DNA of 64,000 bases from NCBI RefSeq assembly GCF_001936615.1, contig NZ_MLBF01000001.1, forward strand, positions 186,001 through 250,000, read 5' to 3'. The notes below the pieces were generated by a model. It made no database searches, was not told the DNA's origin, and worked only from the letters and a program-made list of their open reading frames with translations. The position numbers and the translations under genes are program-made. Each line of letters starts with the position of its first letter. Positions within the stretch are counted from its first letter, which is position 1. Source of the stretch: Desulfosporosinus metallidurans. GTDB lineage: Bacteria; Bacillota; Desulfitobacteriia; Desulfitobacteriales; Desulfitobacteriaceae. Of this stretch, positions 17,513-26,187 are shown one piece after another.

Positions 17513-17860
17513 CATAAAGAAAACTTGGCTGGCGCCAAGCCTCAGCGAAGGCGACCGCTTTAGATGCACTTATGCCACCCGAAACTATACTTTCTGATTG
17601 GTATAAAAAAACTTGGCTAACGCCAAGCCTCGGCGAAGGCGGTCGCTCTAGTTGCACTGATGCGCTGGCCATGAATGGCCAAGTGTCCCTGTAGCATTGA
17701 CTCGAACAGGCCGTTCGAGATTAGAGCGCTGCCATGACTCAAACAAGGACGTTTGAGATTAGACACCGCCATGGATGGCTAGGTGTCGTGATGGCAAAGC
17801 GCCGTGATGGTGAGAAGGGACCCACACAAAAGTAATACCTTCTGACTGGTATAAAAAGGG
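17513..17860 (-). repeat. Composite intergenic repeat, left copy
   Basis: The gap 17416-17893 has no gene. It holds two tandem, imperfect copies of a palindromic unit (ACTTGGCT...GCCAAGCC...GAAGGCG...TGCACTTATGCCACC, then TATACTTTCTGATTGGTATAAA; starting near 17517 and 17610). A second module follows (GGCCATGAATGGCCAAGTGTCCCTGTAGC, an ACGTTTGAG/CTCAAAC palindrome, GCCATGGATGGCTAGGTGTCGTGATGG). The same modules appear in reverse order and strand at 34852-35182. Confidence 0.85.
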
Positions 17861-17893
17861 CCCTACCTCTCTGAGTAAGGCTCAGACCAACAA

Positions 17894-18613
17894 TTAAATT
17901 AGGGGGTTTTTAACTGGAACTCCCGGTTGCCTGGGATATTGTAACGGTGTTTGTTTGACTTTTCTTATCAAAACAACCGCCCTATATTCTGCTCCCTCAC
18001 CAAGACTATAACGTTCTATGCCTTCAACCTCACCGCCTAACACCTTTAGCGCTTTCTGAGACTCCGCTAATTCATTATCAGTCTGCGATCCCTTTGGAGC
18101 AAGGAAAAGACCATTAATTTTTAGAACAGGAAGTGCATACTCCAATAAGACAGGAAGACGGGCCACAGCGCGTGAACTCACCGTATCAAAATGCCCTCTG
18201 TAGAGTGGGTCTTTTCCAAAATCTTCCGTTCTAGCGTGCACCGTCATGATTCCCGTCAAATTCAACCTATCAATAACAATGTCTAGAAAACCCAGCCTTT
18301 TCTTTAAAGAATCCATTAATATAACATCTAATTCGGGACGTAGGATCTTTAAAGGAACTCCTGGAAATCCAGCACCCGTCCCCAAATCAGCAAAACATGA
18401 TCCCGATAGAAATCTCGTAAGGATCATTGAGTCAATGAAGTGTTTTAAAATGACTTCATGAGGTTCTGTGATTCTCGTCAAGTTCATGCGTTGGTTCCAT
18501 TCTTGTAAGAGATCTCCATAGAGACAGAACTGAGCATTCTGCGACTCGGTTAACACGCAACCTGTATGTTTGAAGGTTAAATCCTGAATAACAGACGCAT
18601 GCTCATGAAACAT
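17894..18613 (-). CDS. rsmG: 16S rRNA m7G527 methyltransferase RsmG (GidB)
   Basis: 239 residues with the SAM-binding motif ADLGTGAGFPGVPLKI (about residues 95-110), N-terminal helices WNQRMNLTRI, and the FDTVSSRAVARL segment. It methylates G527 of 16S rRNA; loss gives low-level streptomycin resistance in other bacteria. It overlaps the end of mnmG by 11 bases, the conserved mnmE-mnmG-rsmG order. The last about 20 residues (after VLIRKVKQTP) are an unremarkable tail. Confidence 0.96.
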   Translation of the reverse strand: MFHEHASVIQDLTFKHTGCVLTESQNAQFCLYGDLLQEWNQRMNLTRITEPHEVILKHFIDSMILTRFLSGSCFADLGTGAGFPGVPLKILRPELDVILMDSLKKRLGFLDIVIDRLNLTGIMTVHARTEDFGKDPLYRGHFDTVSSRAVARLPVLLEYALPVLKINGLFLAPKGSQTDNELAESQKALKVLGGEVEGIERYSLGEGAEYRAVVLIRKVKQTPLQYPRQPGVPVKNPLI

Positions 18614-20516
18614 CAGTCTTTCCCCCTCGGCGACGTTGTTCTAAAAAAACAAGCAAGACGGAAATATCAGCCGGACTTACCCCTGTAATTCGAGACGCTT
18701 GCCCTAAATTTTGAGGTTTGACTTCCATAAGACGTTGTCTTCCTTCAGTGGACAAACCGCGTATTGCTTCGTAATTGAGAGTGTTTGGAATAGAACGGTC
18801 CTCCAATTTTGTAAATCTCTCTATATCCGCCCATTGCTTATCGATATAGCCAGAATATTTAGTTTCAATTTCCGCCTCTTCAAGCGCTTCAAGATCAAAA
18901 CCTTGAAGCTCAGGGAGGAGCTTAATGAGATGGGATAGAGAAATTTCCGGTCTGCGAATTAAATCTTGGGCACTGATTCCTGCTCGAACTGGAGTCGATT
19001 TAGCCTCAGCCATTATATGTTGTAGATCTTCACTTAACGGCGAAAAAAACGTCGTCTTCCACAGTTCCTGAATTCTCTGAAAGTTATCTCTTTTCTCTTC
19101 GAAACGCTTCCAACGCTCGTCGTCAACTAACCCTATAGCTCGTCCTTTTTCTGTTAATCTTAGATCGGCATTGTCTTGGCGTAGAACTAACCGATACTCT
19201 GCTCGAGAAGTCAAAAGGCGATAAGGCTCCTTCACACCCTTTGTAACAAGATCATCAATTAATACACCTAAATAGCCATCTGAACGACGTAGTAGAAAAG
19301 GATCTTTATTTAAAGCTCGAAGTGCAGCGTTAATTCCAGCCATTAACCCTTGGGCTGCCGCTTCTTCATAACCCGAAGTCCCGTTTAATTGGCCAGCTGT
19401 GAATAACCCAGGTAACTGTCGTACCTCTAAACTGAGAGAAAGTTGATGCGGCAATACATAATCATACTCGATCGCATAGCCTGGTCGCAACATCCTAACA
19501 TGTTCCAATCCGAGTATACTCTGCAAAATTAAGAGCTGGACTTCTTCCGGCATGCTGGTCGATAAGCCCGCCACATAAAGTTCATCACTCTGCCATCCTT
19601 CAGGCTCTAGAAAAATTTGATGTGCTTCTCTTGAAGCAAAACGAACCACTTTATCTTCAATTGAAGGACAATAGCGAGGACCAATCCCCTCAATTTTACC
19701 TGAATACAAGGGAGCACGATAGAGATTTTCACGAATCAGATCATGCGTCTTTGAGGAAGTGTATCCTAACCAACACGCCACTTGCTTGGAAAGATCATTC
19801 TGCCAAAACTGGCTTTGAGTCGGCAGAAAAGAGTAACGCCAAGGGATATCATCGCCTGGTTGAATCCTTAATTTGGAAAAATCAACAGACTGACGTTGAA
19901 TTCGTGGGGGTGTTCCTGTTTTGAACCTCCCTAACTCTATCCCTAATTCTTTAAGAGAATCCGAAAGCGACATAGCCGGCATTTGCCCATTTGGCCCTCC
20001 TGGATACATCGCAGAGCCAATAATTATTCTTCCACGCAGATATGTGCCACTTGTCAAGACTACATTTTCAGATTCAAAACGTGCACCAGTTCGGGTCACA
20101 ATACCCGTTAACTTATTTCTTTCAACAACAAGACGTTCTACCAAACCTTGGACTATTGTCAGATTTTTCTGTGTTAATAGAAAATCTCTCATGCGATTCT
20201 GATAAGCCTGCTTATCCGATTGAATCCGCAAGGCTTGAACCGCAGGTCCCTTACCGGTATTTAGCATTTTAACTTGGAGTGAGGTTTCATCTGCTACAAT
20301 TCCCATTTGACCACCTAAGGCGTCAATTTCTCTGACCAAATGCCCTTTAGCAGGTCCGCCAAGTGATGGATTACACGGCATATGAGCAATCGTGTCAAGA
20401 TTTATGGTCAATAAGAGGGTACTGCACCCTAGTCGTGCCGCGGCAAGGGCAGCCTCGCAGCCAGCATGTCCGGCTCCAACGACAATAACATCATATTTTC
20501 CAGCGAAGTATTCCAA
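18603..20516 (-). CDS. mnmG: tRNA uridine-5-carboxymethylaminomethyl synthesis enzyme MnmG (GidA)
   Basis: 637 residues. FAD-binding motif GAGHAGCEAALAAARLG (about 13-29), the conserved CNPSLGGPAKGHLVREIDALGG block, PGYAIEYD and LFTAGQLNGTSGYEEAAAQG, and a C-terminal helical domain ending in ITGVSPADISVLLVFLEQ that contacts MnmE and tRNA. With MnmE it builds the cmnm5U34 modification in tRNAs reading split boxes. It follows mnmE by 9 bases and overlaps rsmG. Confidence 0.97.
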   Translation of the reverse strand: MEYFAGKYDVIVVGAGHAGCEAALAAARLGCSTLLLTINLDTIAHMPCNPSLGGPAKGHLVREIDALGGQMGIVADETSLQVKMLNTGKGPAVQALRIQSDKQAYQNRMRDFLLTQKNLTIVQGLVERLVVERNKLTGIVTRTGARFESENVVLTSGTYLRGRIIIGSAMYPGGPNGQMPAMSLSDSLKELGIELGRFKTGTPPRIQRQSVDFSKLRIQPGDDIPWRYSFLPTQSQFWQNDLSKQVACWLGYTSSKTHDLIRENLYRAPLYSGKIEGIGPRYCPSIEDKVVRFASREAHQIFLEPEGWQSDELYVAGLSTSMPEEVQLLILQSILGLEHVRMLRPGYAIEYDYVLPHQLSLSLEVRQLPGLFTAGQLNGTSGYEEAAAQGLMAGINAALRALNKDPFLLRRSDGYLGVLIDDLVTKGVKEPYRLLTSRAEYRLVLRQDNADLRLTEKGRAIGLVDDERWKRFEEKRDNFQRIQELWKTTFFSPLSEDLQHIMAEAKSTPVRAGISAQDLIRRPEISLSHLIKLLPELQGFDLEALEEAEIETKYSGYIDKQWADIERFTKLEDRSIPNTLNYEAIRGLSTEGRQRLMEVKPQNLGQASRITGVSPADISVLLVFLEQRRRGGKTDVS

Positions 20517-20525
20517 AAGTTCATC

Positions 20526-21902
20526 CTACTTTCCGATGCAAAATCGAGAAAAAATATCTTCAAGAAGAGATTCTTGTACATTGTGTCCCGTTATTTCTGA
20601 AACGTACTGTAATGCTTGACGAATATCAATAGAAAGAATATCCCAAGGCATTCCCTGTTGTATACTCAACAACCCCTGCTCTAACGAAGTAAAGCAGCGC
20701 TCCAAATGAGAGATTTGTCTCACATTAGAAAGAAGTGGATCTGCTGCACCAACAACTTCTCCCTGATAAACTCTAGTTCGTATTGCCATCTCCAAATCTT
20801 CAAAACCGATATGTTGTATAACAGAAAAAGGAATCCTGATTCCCGCTTCAGGTAAGCTTACGTGTTGGTCCTTCTCTAGTAAATCAATTTTGTTAATAAT
20901 AACAATTACCTTTTCGGAGTGAGCCGATAAAATATGATGCTCATCTTCAGTTAAAGGGTGGTTCGCCTGAACTACTAATAGAATTAGCTCTGCCGTTTCT
21001 AAAGCCTTCCAAGTTCTTTCAATCCCGAGACGTTCTACAAGATCGTTACTTTCACATATCCCAGCGGTATCGACCAGTTGGAGGAGGATACCTCCAACAC
21101 TAACGGATTCTCTAATTTCGTCCCGGGTTGTACCAGGAATATCAGTCACGATGGCACGTTCTTCACGTAAAAGTGCATTAAGCAAACTTGATTTTCCAAC
21201 ATTGGGTCTACCGACTATAACCGTCAGCAAACCATCCCTCAATATTTTACCCGTTTTACTTCCTTCTAAAAGGTGCTGAACATCAGCGAGAACCTTCAAT
21301 ACCCTAGATTCAAGGGTTTTCCGGTCTAATTCGTCAACCTCGTCTTCAGGAAAATCAATGCTTGCTTCGATAAAAGCTAGTAATTCTAAAATACCTTCTC
21401 TTAAATTCAAAATTGCCTTTGAGAGACCACCACTCAGTTGTGATAGGGCTAAATTTGCCGAAGTTTCAGTTCGAGAACTGATTAAATCAATAATTGCCTC
21501 TGCTTGAACAAGGTCCAACTTTCCATTCAAAAATGCCCTCTTTGAAAATTCGCCTGGCTCAGCTAGACGCGCACCATGACGAAGACAGGATTGCAAGATT
21601 CTTTGGGCTACAAAGATACCACCGTGGCAATTTATTTCATAAACGTCCTCCCCCGTGAAAGAGAAAGGTGCTAACATTCTTCCGACAAGAACCTCATCCA
21701 GAACTCTATTTTCATCCCTAAAAACTCCAAGGTTGAGTGTGAAATTCTCCTGCCTTGCCCAGCGCTCAATATTCCGTGGAACAAAGCACTCATTAATGAT
21801 CTTTTCTGCCTCAGGTCCGCTCAATCTCAAGATATGAATACTTGTTTCTCCCTTGGCCGTTGCCATAGCAACGATAGTATCTTCCAATCCGATCAACTCC
21901 AA
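20526..21902 (-). CDS. mnmE: tRNA modification GTPase MnmE (TrmE)
   Basis: 458 residues. The N-terminal THF-binding domain begins near DTIVAMATAKGE with the GEFSKRAFLNGKLDLVQAEAI block. A GTPase domain follows (Walker A GRPNVGKSSLLNALL, DIPGTTRDEI, DTAG, NKIDLL), and the helical tail ends in the hallmark FCIGK. It is a potassium-activated GTPase partner of MnmG. A strong terminator lies between it and jag (21980-22006), so mnmE-mnmG-rsmG probably start from their own promoter near 21910-21975. Confidence 0.97.
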   Translation of the reverse strand: MELIGLEDTIVAMATAKGETSIHILRLSGPEAEKIINECFVPRNIERWARQENFTLNLGVFRDENRVLDEVLVGRMLAPFSFTGEDVYEINCHGGIFVAQRILQSCLRHGARLAEPGEFSKRAFLNGKLDLVQAEAIIDLISSRTETSANLALSQLSGGLSKAILNLREGILELLAFIEASIDFPEDEVDELDRKTLESRVLKVLADVQHLLEGSKTGKILRDGLLTVIVGRPNVGKSSLLNALLREERAIVTDIPGTTRDEIRESVSVGGILLQLVDTAGICESNDLVERLGIERTWKALETAELILLVVQANHPLTEDEHHILSAHSEKVIVIINKIDLLEKDQHVSLPEAGIRIPFSVIQHIGFEDLEMAIRTRVYQGEVVGAADPLLSNVRQISHLERCFTSLEQGLLSIQQGMPWDILSIDIRQALQYVSEITGHNVQESLLEDIFSRFCIGK

Positions 21903-21979
21903 TAATTTAAGTCAAGAACACTCATTATTATTTCCTACCAATTTTAATAAAATTCCAATCAACGACTTATAACTTTAAT

Positions 21980-22006
21980 AAAAAAAAGAGGGGTCTTCCC
22001 CCCTCA
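21980..22006 (-). terminator. Rho-independent terminator after jag
   Basis: On the minus strand GAGGGG...CCCCTC forms a short stem (21988-22006) followed by eight Ts. It separates the rpmH-rnpA-yidD-yidC-jag run from mnmE. Confidence 0.88.
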
Positions 22007-22049
22007 ATTAAAACTATCTCTTACCAATCAGAAACTGTAAGAAGGTCAA

Positions 22050-22676
22050 TTATCCTCTTTTCAGTGATATTACAACACGCCGATTAGGATCATCACCTTC
22101 GCTAAATGTTGAAATTCTAGCTTCATCCTGAAGAGTAGTATGAATAATCCGTCGTTCATGAGGGTTCATTGGCTCTAACACTATTTTTATTCCTGTCCTT
22201 TTTACCTTTTCAGATAATCTTTTGGCGAGTCTAACAAGAGTCTCTTCACGACGTAATCTGTATCCTTCTACATCGACTATAATACGTACACGTTCTGACA
22301 ACCTTTTAGCCACTGCAAGATTCGTCAGATATTGAAGTGCATCTAATGTATCTCCACGTCGGCCAATAAGAATCCCAAGCTCTGGTCCAGTAATATCAAT
22401 ATGCCAGTGTTCTCCATCCTTACTTACCTGGGTATCAGCATTAATCTTCATAGCTTGACAGACTTTATGAATAAATTCTGTAGCCAGCATTCCAATATCA
22501 TCTTCATAAGAAACTCGAACTCTTGCTAGACTTTTTCCAAATAGGCCAAATAAACCTTTCTTGGCAGGCTCCTCAAGCACCTCAACTTTTACCTGGTTAC
22601 GATCAACAGCCAATTGCAGAACACCTGCAGTAATCGCTTCTTCGACCGTTTTCCCGGTCTTCTCTACAACCCTCAT
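22050..22676 (-). CDS. jag: RNA-binding protein KhpB (Jag/SpoIIIJ-associated)
   Basis: About 208 residues: N-terminal Jag_N domain (VEKTGKTVEEAITAGVLQL...), a linker with KKGLFGLFGKSLARV, a KH domain whose GILIGRRGDTLDALQYLTNL holds the GxxG loop, and a C-terminal R3H domain (MNPHERRIIHTTLQD). It binds RNA and works with KhpA in cell-envelope and sporulation control. The ATG at 22674-22676, seven bases from GGAGG, is preferred to the TTG one codon earlier. It follows yidC by 29 bases, the standard order. Confidence 0.95.
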   Translation of the reverse strand: MRVVEKTGKTVEEAITAGVLQLAVDRNQVKVEVLEEPAKKGLFGLFGKSLARVRVSYEDDIGMLATEFIHKVCQAMKINADTQVSKDGEHWHIDITGPELGILIGRRGDTLDALQYLTNLAVAKRLSERVRIIVDVEGYRLRREETLVRLAKRLSEKVKRTGIKIVLEPMNPHERRIIHTTLQDEARISTFSEGDDPNRRVVISLKRG

Positions 22677-22705
22677 CAACGATCCTCCTCACGTCTTCCC
22701 CGTAG

Positions 22706-23377
22706 CTATGCCAATTTCTTTTCGTTCCCCAATTTACGATTAATATAAAGTTGTTGAAGAATCGAAACAACGTTCATTGTTACCCAATATAATGCCAAAC
22801 CGGATGGTACAGTGGCACTTATGTAAGCAAAAAATACTGGCATAATATAGAGCATTGTCTTTTGCGTAGGATCAGTAGATGCATTAGGATTTGTTACTTT
22901 AGTCTGAAGATAAGTTGTCGCTGCCGCAAAAAGTGGCAAAATTATATGATATGAGGGTGCGAATCCATAAATTTTGGTTAACTCAAAACCTAAAAACCAA
23001 CGAGCGGAAACGGCTGTACCTTCATAATGAAAATGAAGTAACGTACTATATAGTGCCCAGAAAATTGGTAATTGAACAACAATAGGAAGGCAACCTCCCA
23101 TGGGGTTGACTTTATGTTCTTTGTATAATTCCATGACAGCAGCATTCGCTTTTTCTTTGTCATTCTTATACTTAGCTTGAATTTCTTTAATTTTTGGTTG
23201 CAAATCAACTGTTTTACGCATCGAAGCCATTTGTTTATAAGTTAATGGATAGATCAGGGTTTTAATTAAAATGGTTAAAAGTATGATCGCAACACCGTAA
23301 TTAGGAAATCCAACTGCAGCAGACAATTGGTAAAGTATGTTTAATAGATAGGTCATCCCTTCAACAATAATATTCAT
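22706..23377 (-). CDS. yidC: Membrane protein insertase YidC/SpoIIIJ
   Basis: 223 residues with about five membrane segments: the short, Gram-positive-type insertase. The conserved core includes ILIKTLIYPLTYKQMASMRK (with the Arg-equivalent cytoplasmic loop), EHKVNPMGGCLPIVVQLPIFWALY and PVFFAYISATVPSGLALYW. It inserts proteins into the membrane with or without SecYEG. Unlike the Bacillus form, I see no lipobox at the N terminus. It sits between yidD and jag as usual. Confidence 0.95.
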   Translation of the reverse strand: MNIIVEGMTYLLNILYQLSAAVGFPNYGVAIILLTILIKTLIYPLTYKQMASMRKTVDLQPKIKEIQAKYKNDKEKANAAVMELYKEHKVNPMGGCLPIVVQLPIFWALYSTLLHFHYEGTAVSARWFLGFELTKIYGFAPSYHIILPLFAAATTYLQTKVTNPNASTDPTQKTMLYIMPVFFAYISATVPSGLALYWVTMNVVSILQQLYINRKLGNEKKLA

Positions 23378-23388
23378 AAAAGTCCTCC

Positions 23389-23595
23389 TTAAACTGGGTC
23401 ATGCCCTCCAGGGTGAAAAGGATGGCATTTTAAAATTCGCTTAATTGATTTCCAACTTCCTTGAAAAAAACCATACTTCTGTAGTGCCTGAATAGAATAT
23501 TCCGAACAAGTCGGATAGAAACGACAGCTTTGACCCTTTAAGGGTGAAATAAATTTTTGATAAATACGAATTAGAATCACTAATACACGTTTCAT
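23389..23595 (-). CDS. yidD: Membrane protein insertion efficiency factor YidD
   Basis: 68 residues, full family length. N-terminal amphipathic/hydrophobic helix ([16 protein letters not shown]), then the family signature [15 protein letters not shown] and the basic, His-rich [11 protein letters not shown] tail. YidD helps YidC insert inner-membrane proteins. It lies 4 bases after rnpA and 11 before yidC. Confidence 0.96.
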   Translation of the reverse strand: MKRVLVILIRIYQKFISPLKGQSCRFYPTCSEYSIQALQKYGFFQGSWKSIKRILKCHPFHPGGHDPV

Positions 23596-23599
23596 ACAT

Positions 23600-23938
23600 T
23601 TACTCTCTTTTAACTAGGGCATTTGCCCTCTTTAACATATTCATCATAGACTTTTCGACTTCCATATAAGAAACTCCTCTGATTCTTACCCTTGCAATAA
23701 AAATTATTTGGATGTCATTTCTTATTTCTGACATATGAAGTCGGACAACTTCTCGCATAAGTCGTCTTGCCCGGTTTCTTTGAACTGAGTTACCAACCTT
23801 TTTAGAGGCAATAAAACCAAATTTTTTGGGTCCCTTTAATATATATATTGCAACGTGTTTTACGGAATAATTTTCCCCGTTCTCAAAGATCGCTTGGAAG
23901 CCCGATTTGCTGCGCAAGCGGAATTTCCTTTTTAACAT
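23600..23938 (-). CDS. rnpA: Ribonuclease P protein component
   Basis: About 112 residues. Starts [20 protein letters not shown] and carries the RNase P motif [15 protein letters not shown] near residues 55-70. It binds the catalytic RNA and helps process the 5' end of tRNA precursors. I start it at ATG 23936-23938 because GGAGGAG lies six bases upstream; a longer frame extends 29 codons but has no site and would run towards the rpmH terminator. Confidence 0.95.
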   Translation of the reverse strand: MLKRKFRLRSKSGFQAIFENGENYSVKHVAIYILKGPKKFGFIASKKVGNSVQRNRARRLMREVVRLHMSEIRNDIQIIFIARVRIRGVSYMEVEKSMMNMLKRANALVKRE

Positions 23939-24041
23939 AACTCCTCCAAGACATACCTTGACATCCTCTGATATATTTTGACTCCTAAAGCAAAGATTTA
24001 AACATTTTTGGAGCTTTTTAAGCAATTAAAAAAATTTATTT

Positions 24042-24068
24042 AAAAAAAGGCCACATAATTGCGGCCTT
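24042..24068 (-). terminator. Attenuator/terminator overlapping the rpmH stop
   Basis: Read on the minus strand, AAGGCCGC and GTGGCCTT (24047-24068) form an eight-base stem followed by TTTTTTT. The rpmH stop codon (24067-24069) lies at its base. It would let more rpmH than rnpA mRNA be made from a shared promoter. Confidence 0.85.
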
Positions 24069-24201
24069 AGACAGATAATTTTTTGCGACCTTTTAAGCGA
24101 CGGCGTTTTATAACATTTCGCCCCGTTGGCGTACTCATCCGACTTAAAAAACCGTGAACGCGCTTATGACGTCTATTCTTCGGTTGATATGTTCTCTTCA
24201 A
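24067..24201 (-). CDS. rpmH: 50S ribosomal protein L34
   Basis: A 44-residue protein ([21 protein letters not shown] then [21 protein letters not shown]), the full normal length and sequence of L34. It begins with TTG at 24199-24201, eight bases after an excellent AAAGGAGGTG site. It heads the rnpA-yidD-yidC-jag run on the left side of oriC, as in most Firmicutes. Confidence 0.97.
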   Translation of the reverse strand: MKRTYQPKNRRHKRVHGFLSRMSTPTGRNVIKRRRLKGRKKLSV

Positions 24202-24557
24202 TTTAACGACACCTCCTTTATTACAAACGAAAGGACAATAACACAATCAAACTCACTTAAGAGATTATACTCTAAAGATTTTTAATCTGTCAAGCAAAGG
24301 ACTTTAATGAGCTGTGGATAATGAAGTCCTTAAAAAGTTATCCACCTGTGAATAATTTACTTAAACTCATTATCTTCCTGTTGATAACCCTTCGGAAACT
24401 TGATATTATATTTTCATACCACCTACACCAACAACATATCGAATTATTTTTATCCACAGTTCGTCATTAGACTAAGTTATCCACAAATGTGCATAAGTTT
24501 GTGTATAACTTTTTTATTGTCATCATTTTTTCATTCTTAGACAAGGGAGGTCCGTCC
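24202..24557. other. oriC: oriC, upstream part: DnaA-box cluster between rpmH and dnaA
   Basis: AT-rich, gene-free DNA with DnaA boxes. Exact TTATCCACA (either strand) is at 24313-24321 (reverse), 24450-24458 and 24477-24485. One-mismatch copies are at 24338-24346 (TTATCCACC), 24347-24355 (TGTGAATAA) and 24500-24508 (TGTGTATAA). The last extends past the tail of the cluster towards the dnaA ribosome-binding site, so DnaA probably also represses its own gene here. The divergent promoters of rpmH and dnaA must lie in the same stretch. Confidence 0.9.
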
Positions 24558-25919
24558 ATGCCACCACAACCTATTTCACCCCAATTACTGTGGCAGGAAA
24601 CACTAGAAAAATTAAAAAATGAACTCTCTCAGCCAAGCTACGAAACATGGTTAAGTTCCACCCGACTTCTTCAAATTGATGGGGATACATTAGTCATTAG
24701 TGTTCCTAATGAATTTGCTAAAGATTGGTTGGAAAGCCGTTATGCTCCCTTGATTCGATCTTCCGTCCAATCTGTTTTGGGACATTCCGTGAGCCTTCGT
24801 TTTGTTATACCCTCTCCGGAAGAATCTTTCGGGGAGAATTTTAATCCATCAACGTCCTTTTCTCCAATACCCCCCATACCGTCTGAGCCATTACCCAATT
24901 TCCTAAATAATAAATATACTTTCGATACGTTTGTTATTGGCAACAGCAATCGTTTTGCTCATGCTGCTTCTTTAGCTGTCGCTGAATCGCCGGCAAAATC
25001 CTATAATCCTTTATTTATTTATGGAGGAGTAGGGTTAGGTAAAACTCACCTTATGCATGCTATTGGTCACCATGTCCTTCAACGATCTCCGAATACTCGA
25101 GTTCTATATGTTTCTAGTGAAAAATTCACAAATGAACTGATTGATTCCATACGTGATGAAAATTCGATCGAATTTCGCAATCACTATCGTAATGTTGATA
25201 TCCTTCTAATCGACGATATCCAATTTTTAGCTGGTAAAGAGCGAACTCAAGAAGAGTTCTTTCATACATTTAATGCTCTTCATGAAGCAAATAAGCAAAT
25301 AATTATTTCTTCAGACCGTCAACCTAAAGAAATTCCAACCTTAGAAGACCGCTTGCGTTCACGTTTTGAGTGGGGCCTTATCACAGATATCCAAGCTCCA
25401 GATTTGGAAACACGAATTGCAATTTTAAGAAAAAAAGCAAAGATGGAAAACTTACAGGTTCCAAATGAAGTCATGGTTTATATAGCTGATAAAATTCATT
25501 CCAACATCCGTGAGCTAGAAGGAGCACTCATTCGAGTCATGGCTTTTGCTTCCCTGAGTTCATTTCCAATAACCGCAGAAGTCGCAGTCGAGGCGCTAAA
25601 AGATATTATTCCGACTAATAATACCAAACTAGTAACTATTGATATAATCCAGCAATCCGTTGCGGGATATTTTAATCTATCACCCAGCGAGTTTAAAGCT
25701 AAAAAAAGAACACGTGCTGTAGCCTTTCCACGACAAATCGCTATGTACCTTTCTCGTCAGCTTACAGACTCTTCTTTACCTAAAATAGGAGACGAATTTG
25801 GTGGGAGAGACCATACTACAGTAATGCATGCCCATGAAAAGATTTCGCAAGCCCTGCAAAATGATCCGCAATTAGAAAAAAAAATCAATGATATGATTCA
25901 ACGTATTCAATCTGATTAA
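24558..25919 (+). CDS. dnaA: Chromosomal replication initiator DnaA
   Basis: 453 residues. Domain I ([23 protein letters not shown]), a short linker II rich in Ser/Pro, AAA+ domain III with Walker [11 protein letters not shown], Walker [10 protein letters not shown] and the sensor regions, and domain IV ending with the DnaA-box helix ([11 protein letters not shown]). ATG at 24558-24560, chosen because AAGGGAGG lies seven bases upstream; an in-frame GTG 23 codons earlier has no site and lies in the box cluster. It unwinds oriC in the ATP form. Confidence 0.98.
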   Translation: MPPQPISPQLLWQETLEKLKNELSQPSYETWLSSTRLLQIDGDTLVISVPNEFAKDWLESRYAPLIRSSVQSVLGHSVSLRFVIPSPEESFGENFNPSTSFSPIPPIPSEPLPNFLNNKYTFDTFVIGNSNRFAHAASLAVAESPAKSYNPLFIYGGVGLGKTHLMHAIGHHVLQRSPNTRVLYVSSEKFTNELIDSIRDENSIEFRNHYRNVDILLIDDIQFLAGKERTQEEFFHTFNALHEANKQIIISSDRQPKEIPTLEDRLRSRFEWGLITDIQAPDLETRIAILRKKAKMENLQVPNEVMVYIADKIHSNIRELEGALIRVMAFASLSSFPITAEVAVEALKDIIPTNNTKLVTIDIIQQSVAGYFNLSPSEFKAKKRTRAVAFPRQIAMYLSRQLTDSSLPKIGDEFGGRDHTTVMHAHEKISQALQNDPQLEKKINDMIQRIQSD

Positions 25920-26187
25920 AATTCGAACATAGAAAAACCCATATGTGTATAACCTGTTTATATTATCTTGATAAAGTAAGCGTTAGTTTTTAAATGTGGG
26001 CATGTGGATAACATTCATCCGTTTGTCCACACCTTTTTCAACATACCAAAAACCAGAGTCTTAGCCCTCTCTGTTTACTTATCCACATGTTGACATGTAA
26101 TACTACTATAACTACTATTAATTATCTTATTATTAATTTGCGAATTTAGAACTATGAAGATAAAGTTTTTAGGAGGATACTAAGTAT
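25920..26187. other. oriC: oriC, downstream part: DnaA boxes and AT-rich unwinding region
   Basis: Between dnaA and dnaN: TGTGTATAA at 25944-25952, TGTGGATAA at 26003-26011 and TTATCCACA at 26079-26087. From 26101 there is a run TACTACTATAACTACTATT and then almost pure A+T to about 26140. The TAC/TAT triplets next to the last box resemble the DnaA-trio of Bacillus subtilis oriC, so this is the probable unwinding site. The dnaN ribosome-binding site (AGGAGG) is at about 26171. Confidence 0.85.

Noticed and set aside
17513..17860. CRISPR array
   Set aside because: Units repeat only two or three times without regular spacers, and no cas gene is in the window.
24489..24557. N-terminal extension of DnaA from an upstream GTG
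   Set aside because: No ribosome-binding site, it lies across DnaA boxes, and the extra residues (hydrophobic) are not part of DnaA. The ATG at 24558 has a strong site.
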